Source: Planococcus sp. SK3692 (lineage in GTDB: Bacteria > Bacillota > Bacilli > Bacillales_A > Planococcaceae). From it: a DNA stretch of 64,000 nt. The stretch lies in contig NZ_JARCHV010000002.1 of assembly GCF_028890485.2 (NCBI RefSeq), positions 992,001 through 1,056,000 on the forward strand, written 5' to 3'. A program made the translations under genes and the position numbers. The notes under the pieces were generated by a model, which ran no database searches, had not been told where the DNA came from, and saw only the letters and a list, made by a program, of their open reading frames with translations. Below are positions 49,045 through 57,129 of the stretch, piece by piece. The number at the start of each line of letters is the position of its first letter. Position 1 is the first letter of the stretch.

Positions 49045-49347
49045 TTATTCGGTTGCTTCGACATTACGAAATTCGATCAATGCGGCGATAATGTCTTCAA
49101 CCGACGTATTTTCTTTCGATATTGAATCTAACAATTTCGCCGCTTTTCCTTCGGGATTGGTGGCTTCTTCGATAGGGAATTCAAGTATCGAAAGTATGGT
49201 GAAAGAATTGTACGTTTTTACACTGTCGAAGGGCGTTCCCACTTCGTAGCCAATTTCGGCAAGATCAACGTTTTCCCCTTCGGCTATGATTCGTTTGTGC
49301 GCTTCGATTGAAATAACTAGCATTCGATCATTTAAATATGATTGCAT
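49045..49347 (-). CDS. Unrecognised element protein, left end
   Basis: A 100-residue acidic protein I do not recognise. I chose the ATG at 49347, nine bases after AAAGGA; an earlier ATG at 49356 directly abuts that site. The sequence is soluble and mixed alpha/beta, with FTILSILEFPIEEA mid-protein and a Glu-rich C-terminus. It is the leftmost gene of the element and is transcribed towards attL, the position where small accessory or cargo genes often lie. Confidence 0.6.
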   Translation of the reverse strand: MQSYLNDRMLVISIEAHKRIIAEGENVDLAEIGYEVGTPFDSVKTYNSFTILSILEFPIEEATNPEGKAAKLLDSISKENTSVEDIIAALIEFRNVEATE

Positions 49348-49439
49348 TGACGACATTCCTTTCGATTGATTCGTTTGTCCAATTGTATCATGAAGTAAAT
49401 ATCACGATTCTATCGAAGAAGCTATCGAATTTTACGGAT

Positions 49440-49892
49440 TTAAGTCAACGTCGTTTCGAGAATATTTCCTTCTTTAAAGTCGTCGTCCCAAGTAATGACG
49501 ATTTCCCACGGTGGCGCAGTTCCGCCATGAATACCCATAAGAAATTCATTCGTTTGACCCGCATTCATTCGTGAAGGAACGTCTTCCATTAGCAAGCTGA
49601 TTTTTCTTTTTGATCCGTCGCCAAGTCGATTAGTATTGAAAAAATCAACTTTAATATTTCTTGCTTCGGCTTCACCAACGTTTTGCAGAACAAACTTATC
49701 TTGCAGACGCTTCGAACCTTGTGCCTTGATCCTTGATATAGAAAATTTTGCTTTGTTCTTTTTTTCAAGTCTTTCTTTTTCTGCTCTAACAACGATAGTA
49801 GTTCTTTGATGATTTAAAAACAAAGCATATAATCCCGAAGAAGCACCAACAATTGCAATTAAAAAACTAACCCACTGTACCCAAATCGGCAT
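49440..49892 (-). CDS. Unrecognised membrane-anchored element protein
   Basis: About 150 residues. One membrane helix near the N-terminus (WVQWVSFLIAIVGASSGLYAL) is followed by a basic helix rich in Lys, Glu and Arg and then a beta-rich domain with FVLQNVGEAEARNIKVDFFN and WEIVITWDDDF that resembles an immunoglobulin-like fold. Topology suggests a small single-pass protein facing either side. The start among three clustered candidates (49910, 49901, 49892) was set by spacing from AAGGG. It is a possible cargo or superinfection-type gene, but nothing proves this. Confidence 0.55.
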   Translation of the reverse strand: MPIWVQWVSFLIAIVGASSGLYALFLNHQRTTIVVRAEKERLEKKNKAKFSISRIKAQGSKRLQDKFVLQNVGEAEARNIKVDFFNTNRLGDGSKRKISLLMEDVPSRMNAGQTNEFLMGIHGGTAPPWEIVITWDDDFKEGNILETTLT

Positions 49893-50289
49893 TCCATTCA
49901 TTCCCTTCAAATAATATTCTTCGACTATACTTAATTCGACATTTGCTTAAAGATTCCTGTTTTAATATGGAAATTTTAAAAGTAAATGATTTCGAAGTAT
50001 TTAAAAATTTATTGTATAAAATTTATCTGAGAATTTCACTTTTCGAAAGGGATCGAATTTCAATGAATGTGTGTTCGACAAGGTGACTTCCTGTGACTTC
50101 GAAGTTACAGATTTTGTTGTGTACATTTATTCGGTGCATGATGTGGACGGTTGGTGGGGTGCGACCCCCATGGGTGGGGTCAATTATTGGGACGGAAATT
50201 TCGCTTTTAAAAGTGTCACGAAAGTTGACTTTAATGTCACTTATTGTATAGAATAGTATTACAGACATACGAAAAGGACGTGCTGAACA
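49893..50289. promoter_or_regulatory. Divergent regulatory region upstream of the first recombinase
   Basis: About 400 bases without a gene. It holds two GGTGGGGT repeats (50153, 50173) flanking GCGACCCCCATG that allow two mutually exclusive hairpins. It also holds a promoter TTGACT (50225-50230) with TAGAAT (50249-50254) and a 17-base repeat AAAAGTGTCACGAAAGT (50209-50225), copied with one change at 50296-50312 in the gene start. Confidence 0.55.
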
Positions 50290-51147
50290 ATGAATAAAAG
50301 TGTCATGAAAGTAATAGAAGGCAACGGCGACTTCTTCACAAGGTTCGAATCGAATCAACTCGACAAAGGTAAAGCGGAAGGAACGGTTGAAGTATACGTT
50401 CGGGAATTGAAACGCCTTGACGAATGGTTGAAACAAAGCGGTGGCGATATCGAATCAATCACACGGTTCGACGTCCAAGCATACATGAATCATCTTGTAA
50501 GCATGAATAAAGCGGCGACAACTATCGACCGTATCTTCGGCACAATCAGCGTCTTAGCGAAGCACATAGGACGTCCAAGCATTGTTGAAGACATACGTCG
50601 ACCACGTAAACAATCCGTGACAGCTATCGCACCGAAATCGCTCGATCGCAATCAAATCAACGGCTTGCTTCGTGACGTTGAAAGGGACGGCAACCTTCGC
50701 AATATAGCGATCATTTATACATTGGCATTTACGGGGCTTCGTATCGGCGAATTAGCTTCTTTGAATAAATCGAATGTTGATCTTCGTCGCAACGGTCGAA
50801 TTAAAGTTATCGGTAAAGGTAACAAGGAACGCAATGTCCCGATTCCGAAAGAAGCACGATATCATTTGGATCGTTACCTTGAAAGCCGTCAAGACGACAA
50901 CGAAGCGTTGTTCCTATCGAACTACAATAAACCGATATCCAAGCGTTCGGCTCAACGGATCATCGAAAAATACGGATATCATGCACACGAACTTCGACAT
51001 ACGTATTGCCGCAACTTGATTCGTAAAGGCGTCGACATTGTAACGGTTTCGCAATTGGCGGGTCATGAATCTATCGAAGTAACTCGACGTTATGCAATGG
51101 CAAGCGAACAAGAAATCGAGTTGCAAGTGAATAATCTATTCGAATGA
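50290..51147 (+). CDS. Tyrosine recombinase (XerC/D-like), left copy
   Basis: A 285-residue phage-integrase-family recombinase. The SAM-like N-terminal domain (about 15-100) is followed by the catalytic domain with the Arg in FTGLRIGEL, Lys in GKGNKERNV, HELRHTY (H-x-x-R), His in LAGHESIEV and the Tyr nucleophile in TRRYAMAS. All catalytic residues are present. ATG 50290 follows AAAAGGA. Its small size and Xer-like layout suggest dimer or multimer resolution or a second integration activity, because a larger integrase adjoins attR. Confidence 0.88.
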   Translation: MNKSVMKVIEGNGDFFTRFESNQLDKGKAEGTVEVYVRELKRLDEWLKQSGGDIESITRFDVQAYMNHLVSMNKAATTIDRIFGTISVLAKHIGRPSIVEDIRRPRKQSVTAIAPKSLDRNQINGLLRDVERDGNLRNIAIIYTLAFTGLRIGELASLNKSNVDLRRNGRIKVIGKGNKERNVPIPKEARYHLDRYLESRQDDNEALFLSNYNKPISKRSAQRIIEKYGYHAHELRHTYCRNLIRKGVDIVTVSQLAGHESIEVTRRYAMASEQEIELQVNNLFE

Positions 51148-51148
51148 G

Positions 51149-51173
51149 GTCGTCCAATCGGGCGGCTTTTTCT
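51149..51173 (+). terminator. Terminator after the left recombinase
   Basis: GTCGTCC and GGGCGGC arms (with wobble pairs) around AATC, then T5C. Confidence 0.65.
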
Positions 51174-51174
51174 T

Positions 51175-51564
51175 ATGCCTAATTTCGGGGATTTGTGTAT
51201 TTCTCTTTTAACGTTTGAAGTGTCGTTTCCTTATAAAGACTATATTCTTTTAAGAGCAACCAACACTTACCACATTCAACGTTCAATTCGTTATGCAAGC
51301 CCCCGAAAGTTTTTGAGATTCGGCAAACGATCAGAACGATTTGCGGAACGGATCGACGAACAACGAAAAATGGTTACTGCGCTTATGAATAATATCGATA
51401 TGGAATCCAGTCGAATCCCTGCGGGTTTGATTGCGAAAACTTGCGTATACTTCGGAATTGCGCCGAATCAATTGTTTTCAGTCGTCGAAATGGACAACGA
51501 AACAGGCGAAGTTATAAAGAAATTCCAAGCGCAAAAACCGAACCGATTCTTCAAAGACAAATAA
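51175..51564 (+). CDS. Degenerate XRE-type HTH protein
   Basis: Up to 129 residues. Residues about 45-105 fit a Cro/CI-like helix-turn-helix: SERFAERIDEQRKMVTALMNN then IPAGLIAKTCVYFGIAPNQLFSV, the usual P..L..ia..fgi....LF ending. The N-terminal 40 residues have atypical codon use and ATG 51175 has no ribosome binding site and follows a terminator, so the true start is uncertain. A regulatory role in the element is likely from the fold alone. Confidence 0.5.
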   Translation: MPNFGDLCISLLTFEVSFPYKDYILLRATNTYHIQRSIRYASPRKFLRFGKRSERFAERIDEQRKMVTALMNNIDMESSRIPAGLIAKTCVYFGIAPNQLFSVVEMDNETGEVIKKFQAQKPNRFFKDK

Positions 51565-51575
51565 AAATGGACAAC

Positions 51576-51612
51576 AAAAAAGCCGCCTTTGGTTGAGGGC
51601 GGTTTTCTTTTT
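51576..51612. terminator. Bidirectional terminator
   Basis: AAAAAGCCGCC and GGGCGGTTTTCTTTTT arms between the convergent HTH and coiled-coil genes. Confidence 0.75.
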
Positions 51613-51669
51613 CGTTCTATATGTTTATATGCGGTCGATTCTTGACGGGTTGTGACGGTGTGACGAAAT

Positions 51670-52011
51670 TTATTCTTGTTTACCCGATATCCAAGCGAAG
51701 AACCCACGTTTCGGGCGATCCTGTGCTTGTAGTTGCGATTCTGCGGCTTCTTCCTTAGCCTTGTCGGTAGATAACCGATTCAACGCTTCGAGAACGGCTT
51801 CGTCACGTCCTTTTTGTGCGGCGTCCCGTCGTTCCAGTTCCTTCCGATACGCTTCGGCTTCTTGCTTGCGTAGTGCTTCCGATTCCTGCAAACGTGCCGC
51901 CATTGCTTCGGTCTGCTTCCGTATCGCCTGTATATCATTCTGTATGCTTTGCAGGGCTTCCGCCAATTGCAGGACATACGGCGCATTTGTCGGGTCTTCG
52001 GCTTGATACAT
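51670..52011 (-). CDS. Coiled-coil protein with basic C-terminal tail (DUF3967-like end)
   Basis: 113 residues, almost entirely a charged coiled coil (about 15-95, rich in Ala, Glu, Lys, Gln and Arg), ending in RPKRGFFAWISGKQE. That tail resembles the C-terminus of plasmid and phage MerR-like/DUF3967 proteins, but the expected N-terminal HTH is absent. A well-placed start with AAAGGGTG lies upstream at 52189 in another frame, so this may be the remnant of a frameshifted longer gene. GGAAGAAG precedes ATG 52011. Confidence 0.5.
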   Translation of the reverse strand: MYQAEDPTNAPYVLQLAEALQSIQNDIQAIRKQTEAMAARLQESEALRKQEAEAYRKELERRDAAQKGRDEAVLEALNRLSTDKAKEEAAESQLQAQDRPKRGFFAWISGKQE

Positions 52012-52189
52012 GGCGGGCGAACTTCTTCCGACATTTGATTCCGAAACTATCCGTTATACACCGCATACAATCGCAATAGATAGCCGACATAGTACCGATA
52101 TAGTATCGATAGGGAAGTAGTAAGGGCGGCGGCGATCGTCCCCATATCGTTACATAGTCCGCCATGCTCGATTGATCCTTCGATTCCAT

Positions 52190-52668
52190 TGTTGCACCCT
52201 TCGAAAGTTTTAGACGGCGGCACACGATCAAACCGTTTTGCGGGTATTTCACGAAGTATCCGAAGCCTGTATCGAACCCCTATTCGAATCCCTCACGACT
52301 ACAAATCGAACTTTTCGAATCCCCCTAATCGTCCTATAGTCTTCGCATATTCAGCGAAATAACCCTTCGAATACTTTCGTTCATTGGACGCTTAATCGGC
52401 GTTATATCAACGATTCTGCCACGATATGACCTTACCTATATTTCGCAATTCCCCCGATTGAATCCGATCTTTATTTGTCGTTCCCTTTACTTACGAATAT
52501 TTGATTCTTTTCCTATAAAACGAAGCCACTTCCGATATCGCCACGAAAAAACACGATTTCCGCTTTTCTCGAAAAAGGACGATTTCTTTTATATCGATCG
52601 TCACGAATCATTGATTCATTTACACAATTCAACGTGTAAGACAAAACGAACGAAAGGGGGAATCAAAA
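52190..52668. other. Gene-poor region with dense TCGA/TTCGAA motifs
   Basis: No convincing gene on either strand. The stretch is packed with TTCGAA, TCGAA and TTCGAATCC words, runs of C before CTT/CGA, and AT-rich DNA towards the next gene, whose promoter it must contain. Confidence 0.4.
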
Positions 52669-53514
52669 TTGAAATATCAATCAGACAAACAAACGAAAGT
52701 CCAATCGAACGAACAACCGAAACAGGCGGCGGCAACGTATCACGTCGAGAAAAATCTTCAATCGTTGCTATCCATGTATAAATGGCAATCGAGTTTACTG
52801 TTGAAGCACGAACACGAACGCAAAACTTCGCCGTTTATGGATTTGGTCTTTTCGACATTGCGGAAGATTTGGGAAGTCGCAAAAGTACCATTGGAAGGCG
52901 AAATCGTCACGTATTCAAACGGCGCAAACAATAAATTCACATGGCAACCACTGTCGACGGCTTTAAAGCTGTATACAAAAACCGCCTTGACGCAATCCCG
53001 CATGATTGAACTGCTTCAAAACTGGCGTGATGTCGAATTATATAAATCGTATCTTGGCGAACACTTTGACGAATCATGGTTTCCTAAGCCGCCCGAAATT
53101 GTTGAACCTGTCGAAGAAGAATCCGAACTTACCTTCGCAAATGAAATTCGTTTCGGCGACAAAACGTCTGTGATCTTCATTGAACAACACAAAGGAAAAC
53201 CGTTCGAAGTTTTGTTCAATACAGAATCAATTGCGACGGTCATTGAAAAATACCGCCGAATCTTCATTCAACGAAGTACAAACGAACGGTTTTATATTCG
53301 AGGAATTCGACGAAAAGACGAAACACAAGAAGTGATTTCATCAAGTCTTTTAGGCGTCGTCGGCTATGTGATGTATAAAAACGGGAATTCGCTCGATCTT
53401 CGAAAAGAAAATCTGTATGCCGTCAATGCCACGAGTCCGAAAAAAGCACCGATCGAAAAATTTAAGGTGATCGACGTCAATGGCAAGAAAATTCGTGTGC
53501 CTATCGCAAAATAA
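52669..53514 (+). CDS. Protein with HNH/AP2-like C-terminal domain lacking catalytic His
   Basis: 281 residues. The N-terminal 150 residues are helical and unrecognised. Residues about 180-265 follow the pattern of HNH homing nucleases (FEVLFNTESIATVIEKYRRIF, FYIRG, then GYVMYKNGNSLDLRKENLYAVN), but the metal-binding DH before NGN is replaced by MYK and the LHRL motif reads SSLL. It is probably a DNA-binding derivative rather than a nuclease. TTG 52669 follows GAAAGGGGG by eight bases. It lies upstream of the XRE regulator and origin region. Confidence 0.6.
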   Translation: MKYQSDKQTKVQSNEQPKQAAATYHVEKNLQSLLSMYKWQSSLLLKHEHERKTSPFMDLVFSTLRKIWEVAKVPLEGEIVTYSNGANNKFTWQPLSTALKLYTKTALTQSRMIELLQNWRDVELYKSYLGEHFDESWFPKPPEIVEPVEEESELTFANEIRFGDKTSVIFIEQHKGKPFEVLFNTESIATVIEKYRRIFIQRSTNERFYIRGIRRKDETQEVISSSLLGVVGYVMYKNGNSLDLRKENLYAVNATSPKKAPIEKFKVIDVNGKKIRVPIAK

Positions 53515-53738
53515 CGGAATTTTATTCGGAAATAGGGTTGTAAGGGGTCGGCATAGTCGAATTGAATATTGAGGACGCTTGCACAACGTCTTCACTGTTT
53601 GATTTGGTTTCTTTGATTGCTTCATTTTTATTGAAACGCTAATCCCTTACGTTTTGATATGCGGACGACTTCGGTTGTCCACATTTTTTTATACCGTCCA
53701 TGAATCAAATATTCACAATGAACAGGGGGACTTTACAG

Positions 53739-53969
53739 ATGAATTTAACAGGCGAAGTTATCAAATTTGTTCGTTTTGCTCGACAAATTGACCAACGAAA
53801 ATTGGCACGAATGGCGGGAATCGCTCAATGCACCGTGTCCAAGATCGAAACGGGGGCGGCGGAACTATCGCAAGCCAATTACGAACGAATCGTGGGTGCG
53901 CTCGAATTGTCTGAAGCCGATATTCTTCACGCAAAAAATCACGTTGCGGCGTCAAAACGATTTCAGTAA
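53739..53969 (+). CDS. XRE-family HTH regulator
   Basis: A 76-residue Cro/CI-type repressor-like protein. The HTH spans residues 5-60: VIKFVRFARQIDQRKLARMAGIAQCTVSKIETGAAELSQANYERIVGAL. CAGGGGGA lies before ATG 53739; an in-frame ATG at 53700 has no site. It directly precedes the iteron region and the rep gene and is a good candidate for copy-number or lysogeny-like control of the element. Confidence 0.8.
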   Translation: MNLTGEVIKFVRFARQIDQRKLARMAGIAQCTVSKIETGAAELSQANYERIVGALELSEADILHAKNHVAASKRFQ

Positions 53970-54254
53970 GCGGGGAATATAAATTCGAAGGACATTCCGA
54001 ACCCTTCGGGATTCGGGCTTCGCTTGGTTAATTATGAAAGAATGTCGATCTTTTATAACCGATTACAATTGTTTCGATAAATGGCAAGGCAAGGCGATAG
54101 CCGAAGCCCCGAAGCAAAGCGAAGGTTTCACTTGATCTTTTATTGTTGCATTGCCCGAAATTGTCGAAATGAACGAAGGTTAGAAGACTAAGAAGCGAAA
54201 TCACCCTCGAAAACGCTGAATCCCTTGCGGCTCTAAAGGCGAAGGCGCTTTTCG
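53970..54254. other. Intergenic DNA upstream of the iterons
   Basis: No gene seen. A CCGAACCC-TTCG-GGATTCGG hairpin (53997-54016) lies after the XRE gene, then AT-rich DNA with AAGGCAAGGCGAT and CGAAG repeats. It may contribute the unwinding region of an origin. Confidence 0.4.
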
Positions 54255-54382
54255 AGTGTTCGCAAAACTACCGATGAAAGGGCGAAAGTGTTCGCAAAAC
54301 TACCGATGTGTCACTAAATGTCCGATGAATGCACATTGATTTTTGTTTCCAAAACGACCGATGTTTCCAAAAAACGCCGAAA
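54255..54382 (+). repeat. Iteron-like repeat cluster, putative replication origin
   Basis: Two identical 22-mers (54255-54276 and 54287-54308) share TGTTCGCAAAACTACCGATG and start 32 bases apart. Three diverged copies follow: 54307-54327 (ending TCCGATG), 54342-54363 (TTTCCAAAACGACCGATG) and 54361-54382 (TTTCCAAAAAACGCCGA). All face the rep-like gene 50 bases downstream, which is the classic layout of an iteron origin beside its initiator gene. Confidence 0.7.
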
Positions 54383-54416
54383 AAGGCGTCTACAAAAATA
54401 CTTGGTTTAGTACCAA
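54373..54416 (+). promoter_or_regulatory. Inverted repeats before the rep-like gene
   Basis: ACGCC-GAAAA-AGGCGT (about 54374-54389) and TTGGT-TTAGT-ACCAA (54402-54416) lie between the last iteron and the start codon. They are candidate operator or attenuator elements for initiator autoregulation. Confidence 0.45.
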
Positions 54417-54431
54417 CGGGGGTCAATCAAA

Positions 54432-55265
54432 ATGACAAATAACAACGAAAGGAATGAGTATCAAGAAATCACGGTTCAATTGCGTCAAGGCGATTCGGTG
54501 AAAGTGACCCGTCGTGAACAAACGGAAGCCTTACGAGAAAAAGAAAAACGTGACCGCCGTCGTGCGGAAGGAGGTAATTTTACGTTTACAGATATGCAAC
54601 CAATGCAAAAATTAGCCGACGAAGTTGACGCCCTACAATTGGGATATTTGTTCGTACTTCAAACGTTCATTGATTACGACACGAACGCTCTTGTTGTCGG
54701 ACGTGACAAACGCCCTATGACTAAAAAGGATATGCAAGCGGCGTTGAATGTCGGTCGAACGGTTTTTTCGGGATTTTTGAAGACAATGGAATTATATTCG
54801 GTCGTGATCCAAGACGCCGAAGGTCGTTTCGTAATCAATGACGAATACCTTTTTCGGGGTAGTCAAGGGAAGCGGAAGCGTGTCGTCAAGGCGTATGACA
54901 TGGGCGTTCGGAAGGTATATGAAGTCGTAAGGTCAAAGAAGAAGGTCAAACAATTGGGATATGTGGTCAAAACGTTGCCTTATCTTCACATGAAGAACAA
55001 TGTCGTTGCCGCAAATCCATTCGAAGAAGACGACGCAAAAGTTCAAGCGTTTGGGAAGGCGGAACTTGCGGAATTGTTAGGCATAACGGAAAAGGCACTT
55101 TATACGTTGATTCGGGAAATGCAATTTGACGGTGAACACGTCTTTGTTGCCCTTCACCGTGGGAAGTCGTGTTTCTTTATGGTCAATCCGTCGATTTGTT
55201 CCCGTGGGGAAGTCAACGATTCAATTCGTTCCCTTTTCAAAGTCAAGGCGAAGAAGTCCAACTAA
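54432..55265 (+). CDS. RepL-like replication initiator
   Basis: 277 residues with two apparent winged-helix modules. One spans about 60-140 (LGYLFVLQTFIDYDTN, MTKKDMQAALNVGRTVFSGFLKTME, then a wing GRFVINDEYLFRGS). The second spans about 200-260 (FGKAELAELLGITEKALYTLIREM) and closes with FFMVNPSICSRGEVND, like the NPxxxxRG ending of Firmicute RepL initiators. A basic linker KRKRVVKAYDMGVRKVYEVVRSKKKVK joins them. The iterons upstream fit this role. ATG 54432 follows AACGGGGG. It is probably cotranscribed with the terminase-like gene 29 bases on. The assignment to RepL is by motif only. Confidence 0.62.
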   Translation: MTNNNERNEYQEITVQLRQGDSVKVTRREQTEALREKEKRDRRRAEGGNFTFTDMQPMQKLADEVDALQLGYLFVLQTFIDYDTNALVVGRDKRPMTKKDMQAALNVGRTVFSGFLKTMELYSVVIQDAEGRFVINDEYLFRGSQGKRKRVVKAYDMGVRKVYEVVRSKKKVKQLGYVVKTLPYLHMKNNVVAANPFEEDDAKVQAFGKAELAELLGITEKALYTLIREMQFDGEHVFVALHRGKSCFFMVNPSICSRGEVNDSIRSLFKVKAKKSN

Positions 55266-55294
55266 ATCAAAACAAAAAAAAGGGGGTTTTCATA

Positions 55295-55750
55295 ATGGCA
55301 AATTACAACGATCGAACGCTTGAAAACTTAAACGGTCAAGGCGTGTATTCAACAAATATGCAAGTAGCGGCGGAATTATTGGCGTTGCCTTCCCGTGGGG
55401 GCTTTTCGTTGAAAGAAGTCGCTGTAAAGGCGGAAATTTCCGAACGGCAACTTCGCAACTGGCGACAAGACGGACGCTTTCAAGCATTAGTCGAGAAGAA
55501 AACACGAACCAACGTCAAAGAAATTATGCCCGACGTCTTCGCTTCGATTATTGATCGAGCCGTAAACGAAGGAAGCGCAAAACACGCCGAATTGTTATTG
55601 AAATATCAAGGCTTATTGACCGAGAAGCACGAATTCACTTCGGTTCATGACCAATACCCACGAAAAGACTTGAATCAATTTGACGAAGTTGACAACGCTA
55701 TTGAAACGGAAATTGCTGAATTGCGGTCGTTGATCGACCAACACAAATAA
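55295..55750 (+). CDS. Small-terminase-like HTH protein (phBC6A51 type)
   Basis: A 151-residue protein. A helix-turn-helix lies at about 38-70 (FSLKEVAVKAEISERQLRNWRQDGRFQALV), followed by helices with SAKHAELLLKYQGLLTEKHEF, the pattern of phBC6A51-type phage HTH proteins annotated as small terminase subunits. The acidic C-terminus may mediate oligomerisation. ATG 55295 follows AAAGGGGG. No large terminase is present, so in a satellite this subunit would have to work with a helper phage's motor. Confidence 0.62.
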   Translation: MANYNDRTLENLNGQGVYSTNMQVAAELLALPSRGGFSLKEVAVKAEISERQLRNWRQDGRFQALVEKKTRTNVKEIMPDVFASIIDRAVNEGSAKHAELLLKYQGLLTEKHEFTSVHDQYPRKDLNQFDEVDNAIETEIAELRSLIDQHK

Positions 55751-55881
55751 AATTCGGCTATCGGATCGGATTGGCTTGTTAGAACGTCGATTTGTCTAAT
55801 TCTTATTTAACAGCGTAACTTCTTGGTCGAATTACGGTGATTGTCGATTCCTCAAAATCGAATATATAGATTGGTCGTGGT

Positions 55882-55906
55882 CGCCCGCTTTGGGCGGCTT
55901 TCTTTT
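55882..55906 (+). terminator. Terminator after the rep/terS-like operon
   Basis: CGCCC-GCTTT-GGGCG hairpin followed by GCTTTCTTTTT. Confidence 0.7.
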
Positions 55907-55969
55907 TGAAGACAAATAGAATTATATTTTCCATTATCGAAGAAAGATCGAAATATCGGGGGTGAACGT

Positions 55970-56200
55970 ATGAAAACACAAATCACGGGCGAAGAATTGC
56001 GCCTTATTCGAACGCTACGGAATGCACGGGTTATTGACGTTGCGAACGTGGTCAATCGTGCGGCAAGTGCCGTTTGCTATGTCGAAGCAGGAAATCGCAC
56101 ATTGGACGAATTACAAAGTCAAGAAGTCATGACGCAATATGACATTGACGAAGATTTGCTGAATAAAATCCGACAAACAATCAAACTGTCGAAACTCTAA
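55970..56200 (+). CDS. Small XRE-like HTH protein
   Basis: 76 residues. The pattern LRLIRTLRNARVIDVANVVNRAASAVCYVEAGNRTLDEL fits a Cro/CI-type HTH with an atypical turn. GGGGGTGA precedes ATG 55970. It starts the run of small rightward genes 55970-57976 and may regulate it. Confidence 0.65.
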   Translation: MKTQITGEELRLIRTLRNARVIDVANVVNRAASAVCYVEAGNRTLDELQSQEVMTQYDIDEDLLNKIRQTIKLSKL

Positions 56201-56213
56201 GGGGGAATGCGAA

Positions 56214-56891
56214 ATGTTCAAGAATGAAAAAATCGAAAAGGTAGACGAACAACTGGCGAAATTAGAGGGTAAGAAATCCGAGATTGAAAAGTCAATTGCT
56301 GATATGCAAATTGCGCTTGATAATACGGTTGAATTATACGCAACTGGCGAAATCAGTGATAAGGATATCGAAGACGCTCAAAAGTTTATGAACGATCGTC
56401 GTCAAGAATTGGCGGACACGATTCACATGATTTCGAAGGTCGTCGGCGTCAAACAAAAAGTGAAAGCTGAATCCGTTCCACTAATGAAAGAATGGCAAGA
56501 CAAGAAATTCGCCGAAGTGCAATCGAACGTCGATCAAGCCGTTCAAGAAGCGTTGAAATGTCGAGAAGAATATGTGAAGGCGTTGGCGAAGATCGGCACG
56601 GAACGCAAGAAGGCAAATCCGACGAATGCCGAATATGAATCCGTTATGGCGGAACTGGGGCAACGTGTCACGTCGAAGCAAATTGCCATTCCTGCAATCT
56701 TCCCCGAAACCATTGTAATCGGAATGCACATTTCAGCAGTCGAAGAAAAAACGGCGTTGGGAATTTCGAAGAAAACGCAAGAAGACGCCGTAAGATTCGG
56801 GAATCTTCCGCCATATTTGAACAACAAACAAATCGAAATTACAGGGGGTACTAATTATGACAAACCAAAACGACGAAATTTTAAACTATGA
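56214..56891 (+). CDS. Coiled-coil element protein, unrecognised
   Basis: 225 residues. Residues 1-140 are predominantly charged coiled coil (KVDEQLAKLEGKKSEIEKSIADMQ and onwards), and the C-terminal 70 residues form a globular tail with IPAIFPETIVIGMHISAVEE. The architecture recalls scaffold or tape-like phage proteins, but I cannot assign a family. AAGGGGGAATG precedes ATG 56214. The last 35 bases overlap the next gene. Confidence 0.65.
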   Translation: MFKNEKIEKVDEQLAKLEGKKSEIEKSIADMQIALDNTVELYATGEISDKDIEDAQKFMNDRRQELADTIHMISKVVGVKQKVKAESVPLMKEWQDKKFAEVQSNVDQAVQEALKCREEYVKALAKIGTERKKANPTNAEYESVMAELGQRVTSKQIAIPAIFPETIVIGMHISAVEEKTALGISKKTQEDAVRFGNLPPYLNNKQIEITGGTNYDKPKRRNFKL

Positions 56892-57129
56892 AAAGCCGAA
56901 ATATAATCCTATCGACGATTTGTCGGCGTGGTACAAAGCAAACGAAAAAGTGAAGCCGAACAAATCGAAAACACAAGTCGAGCAGATTCGAGAAATGCAC
57001 GAAAAGAATCCCGACGAATTGTCGCCGATCCAACGTTTAACGCTTGGCTTTGCCGATCTTCATGCGGCACAAGAAGCGAACCGACAAAAAGAATTTCAAC
57101 GTCTTAACGGCGGCGGTGACGGCGAATGA
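56857..57129 (+). CDS. Small element protein, unrecognised
   Basis: A 90-residue soluble, charged protein with WYKANEKVKPNKSKTQVEQIREMHEKNPDELSPIQRLTLG and a Gly-rich C-terminus. CAGGGGGTAC lies before ATG 56857. It overlaps the preceding gene by 35 bases and the next by four (ATGA), so translation is coupled. Confidence 0.62.
   Translation: MTNQNDEILNYEKPKYNPIDDLSAWYKANEKVKPNKSKTQVEQIREMHEKNPDELSPIQRLTLGFADLHAAQEANRQKEFQRLNGGGDGE

Noticed and set aside
52015-52150. A short hydrophobic minus-strand ORF (IAAALTTSLSILYRY) as a toxin or membrane peptide
   Set aside because: The ribosome binding site is weak and the reading could equally be part of a broken HTH. Evidence is too thin to call a gene.
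52458-52781. A 107-residue plus-strand ORF in the element
   Set aside because: It overlaps the well-supported gene starting at 52669 in another frame, has no ribosome binding site and a composition unlike its neighbours.
54255-54382. CRISPR array interpretation of the repeats before the rep-like gene
   Set aside because: The repeats are too short and diverged, spacing is irregular, and no cas genes are present. Iterons fit better. No CRISPR array was seen anywhere in the window.
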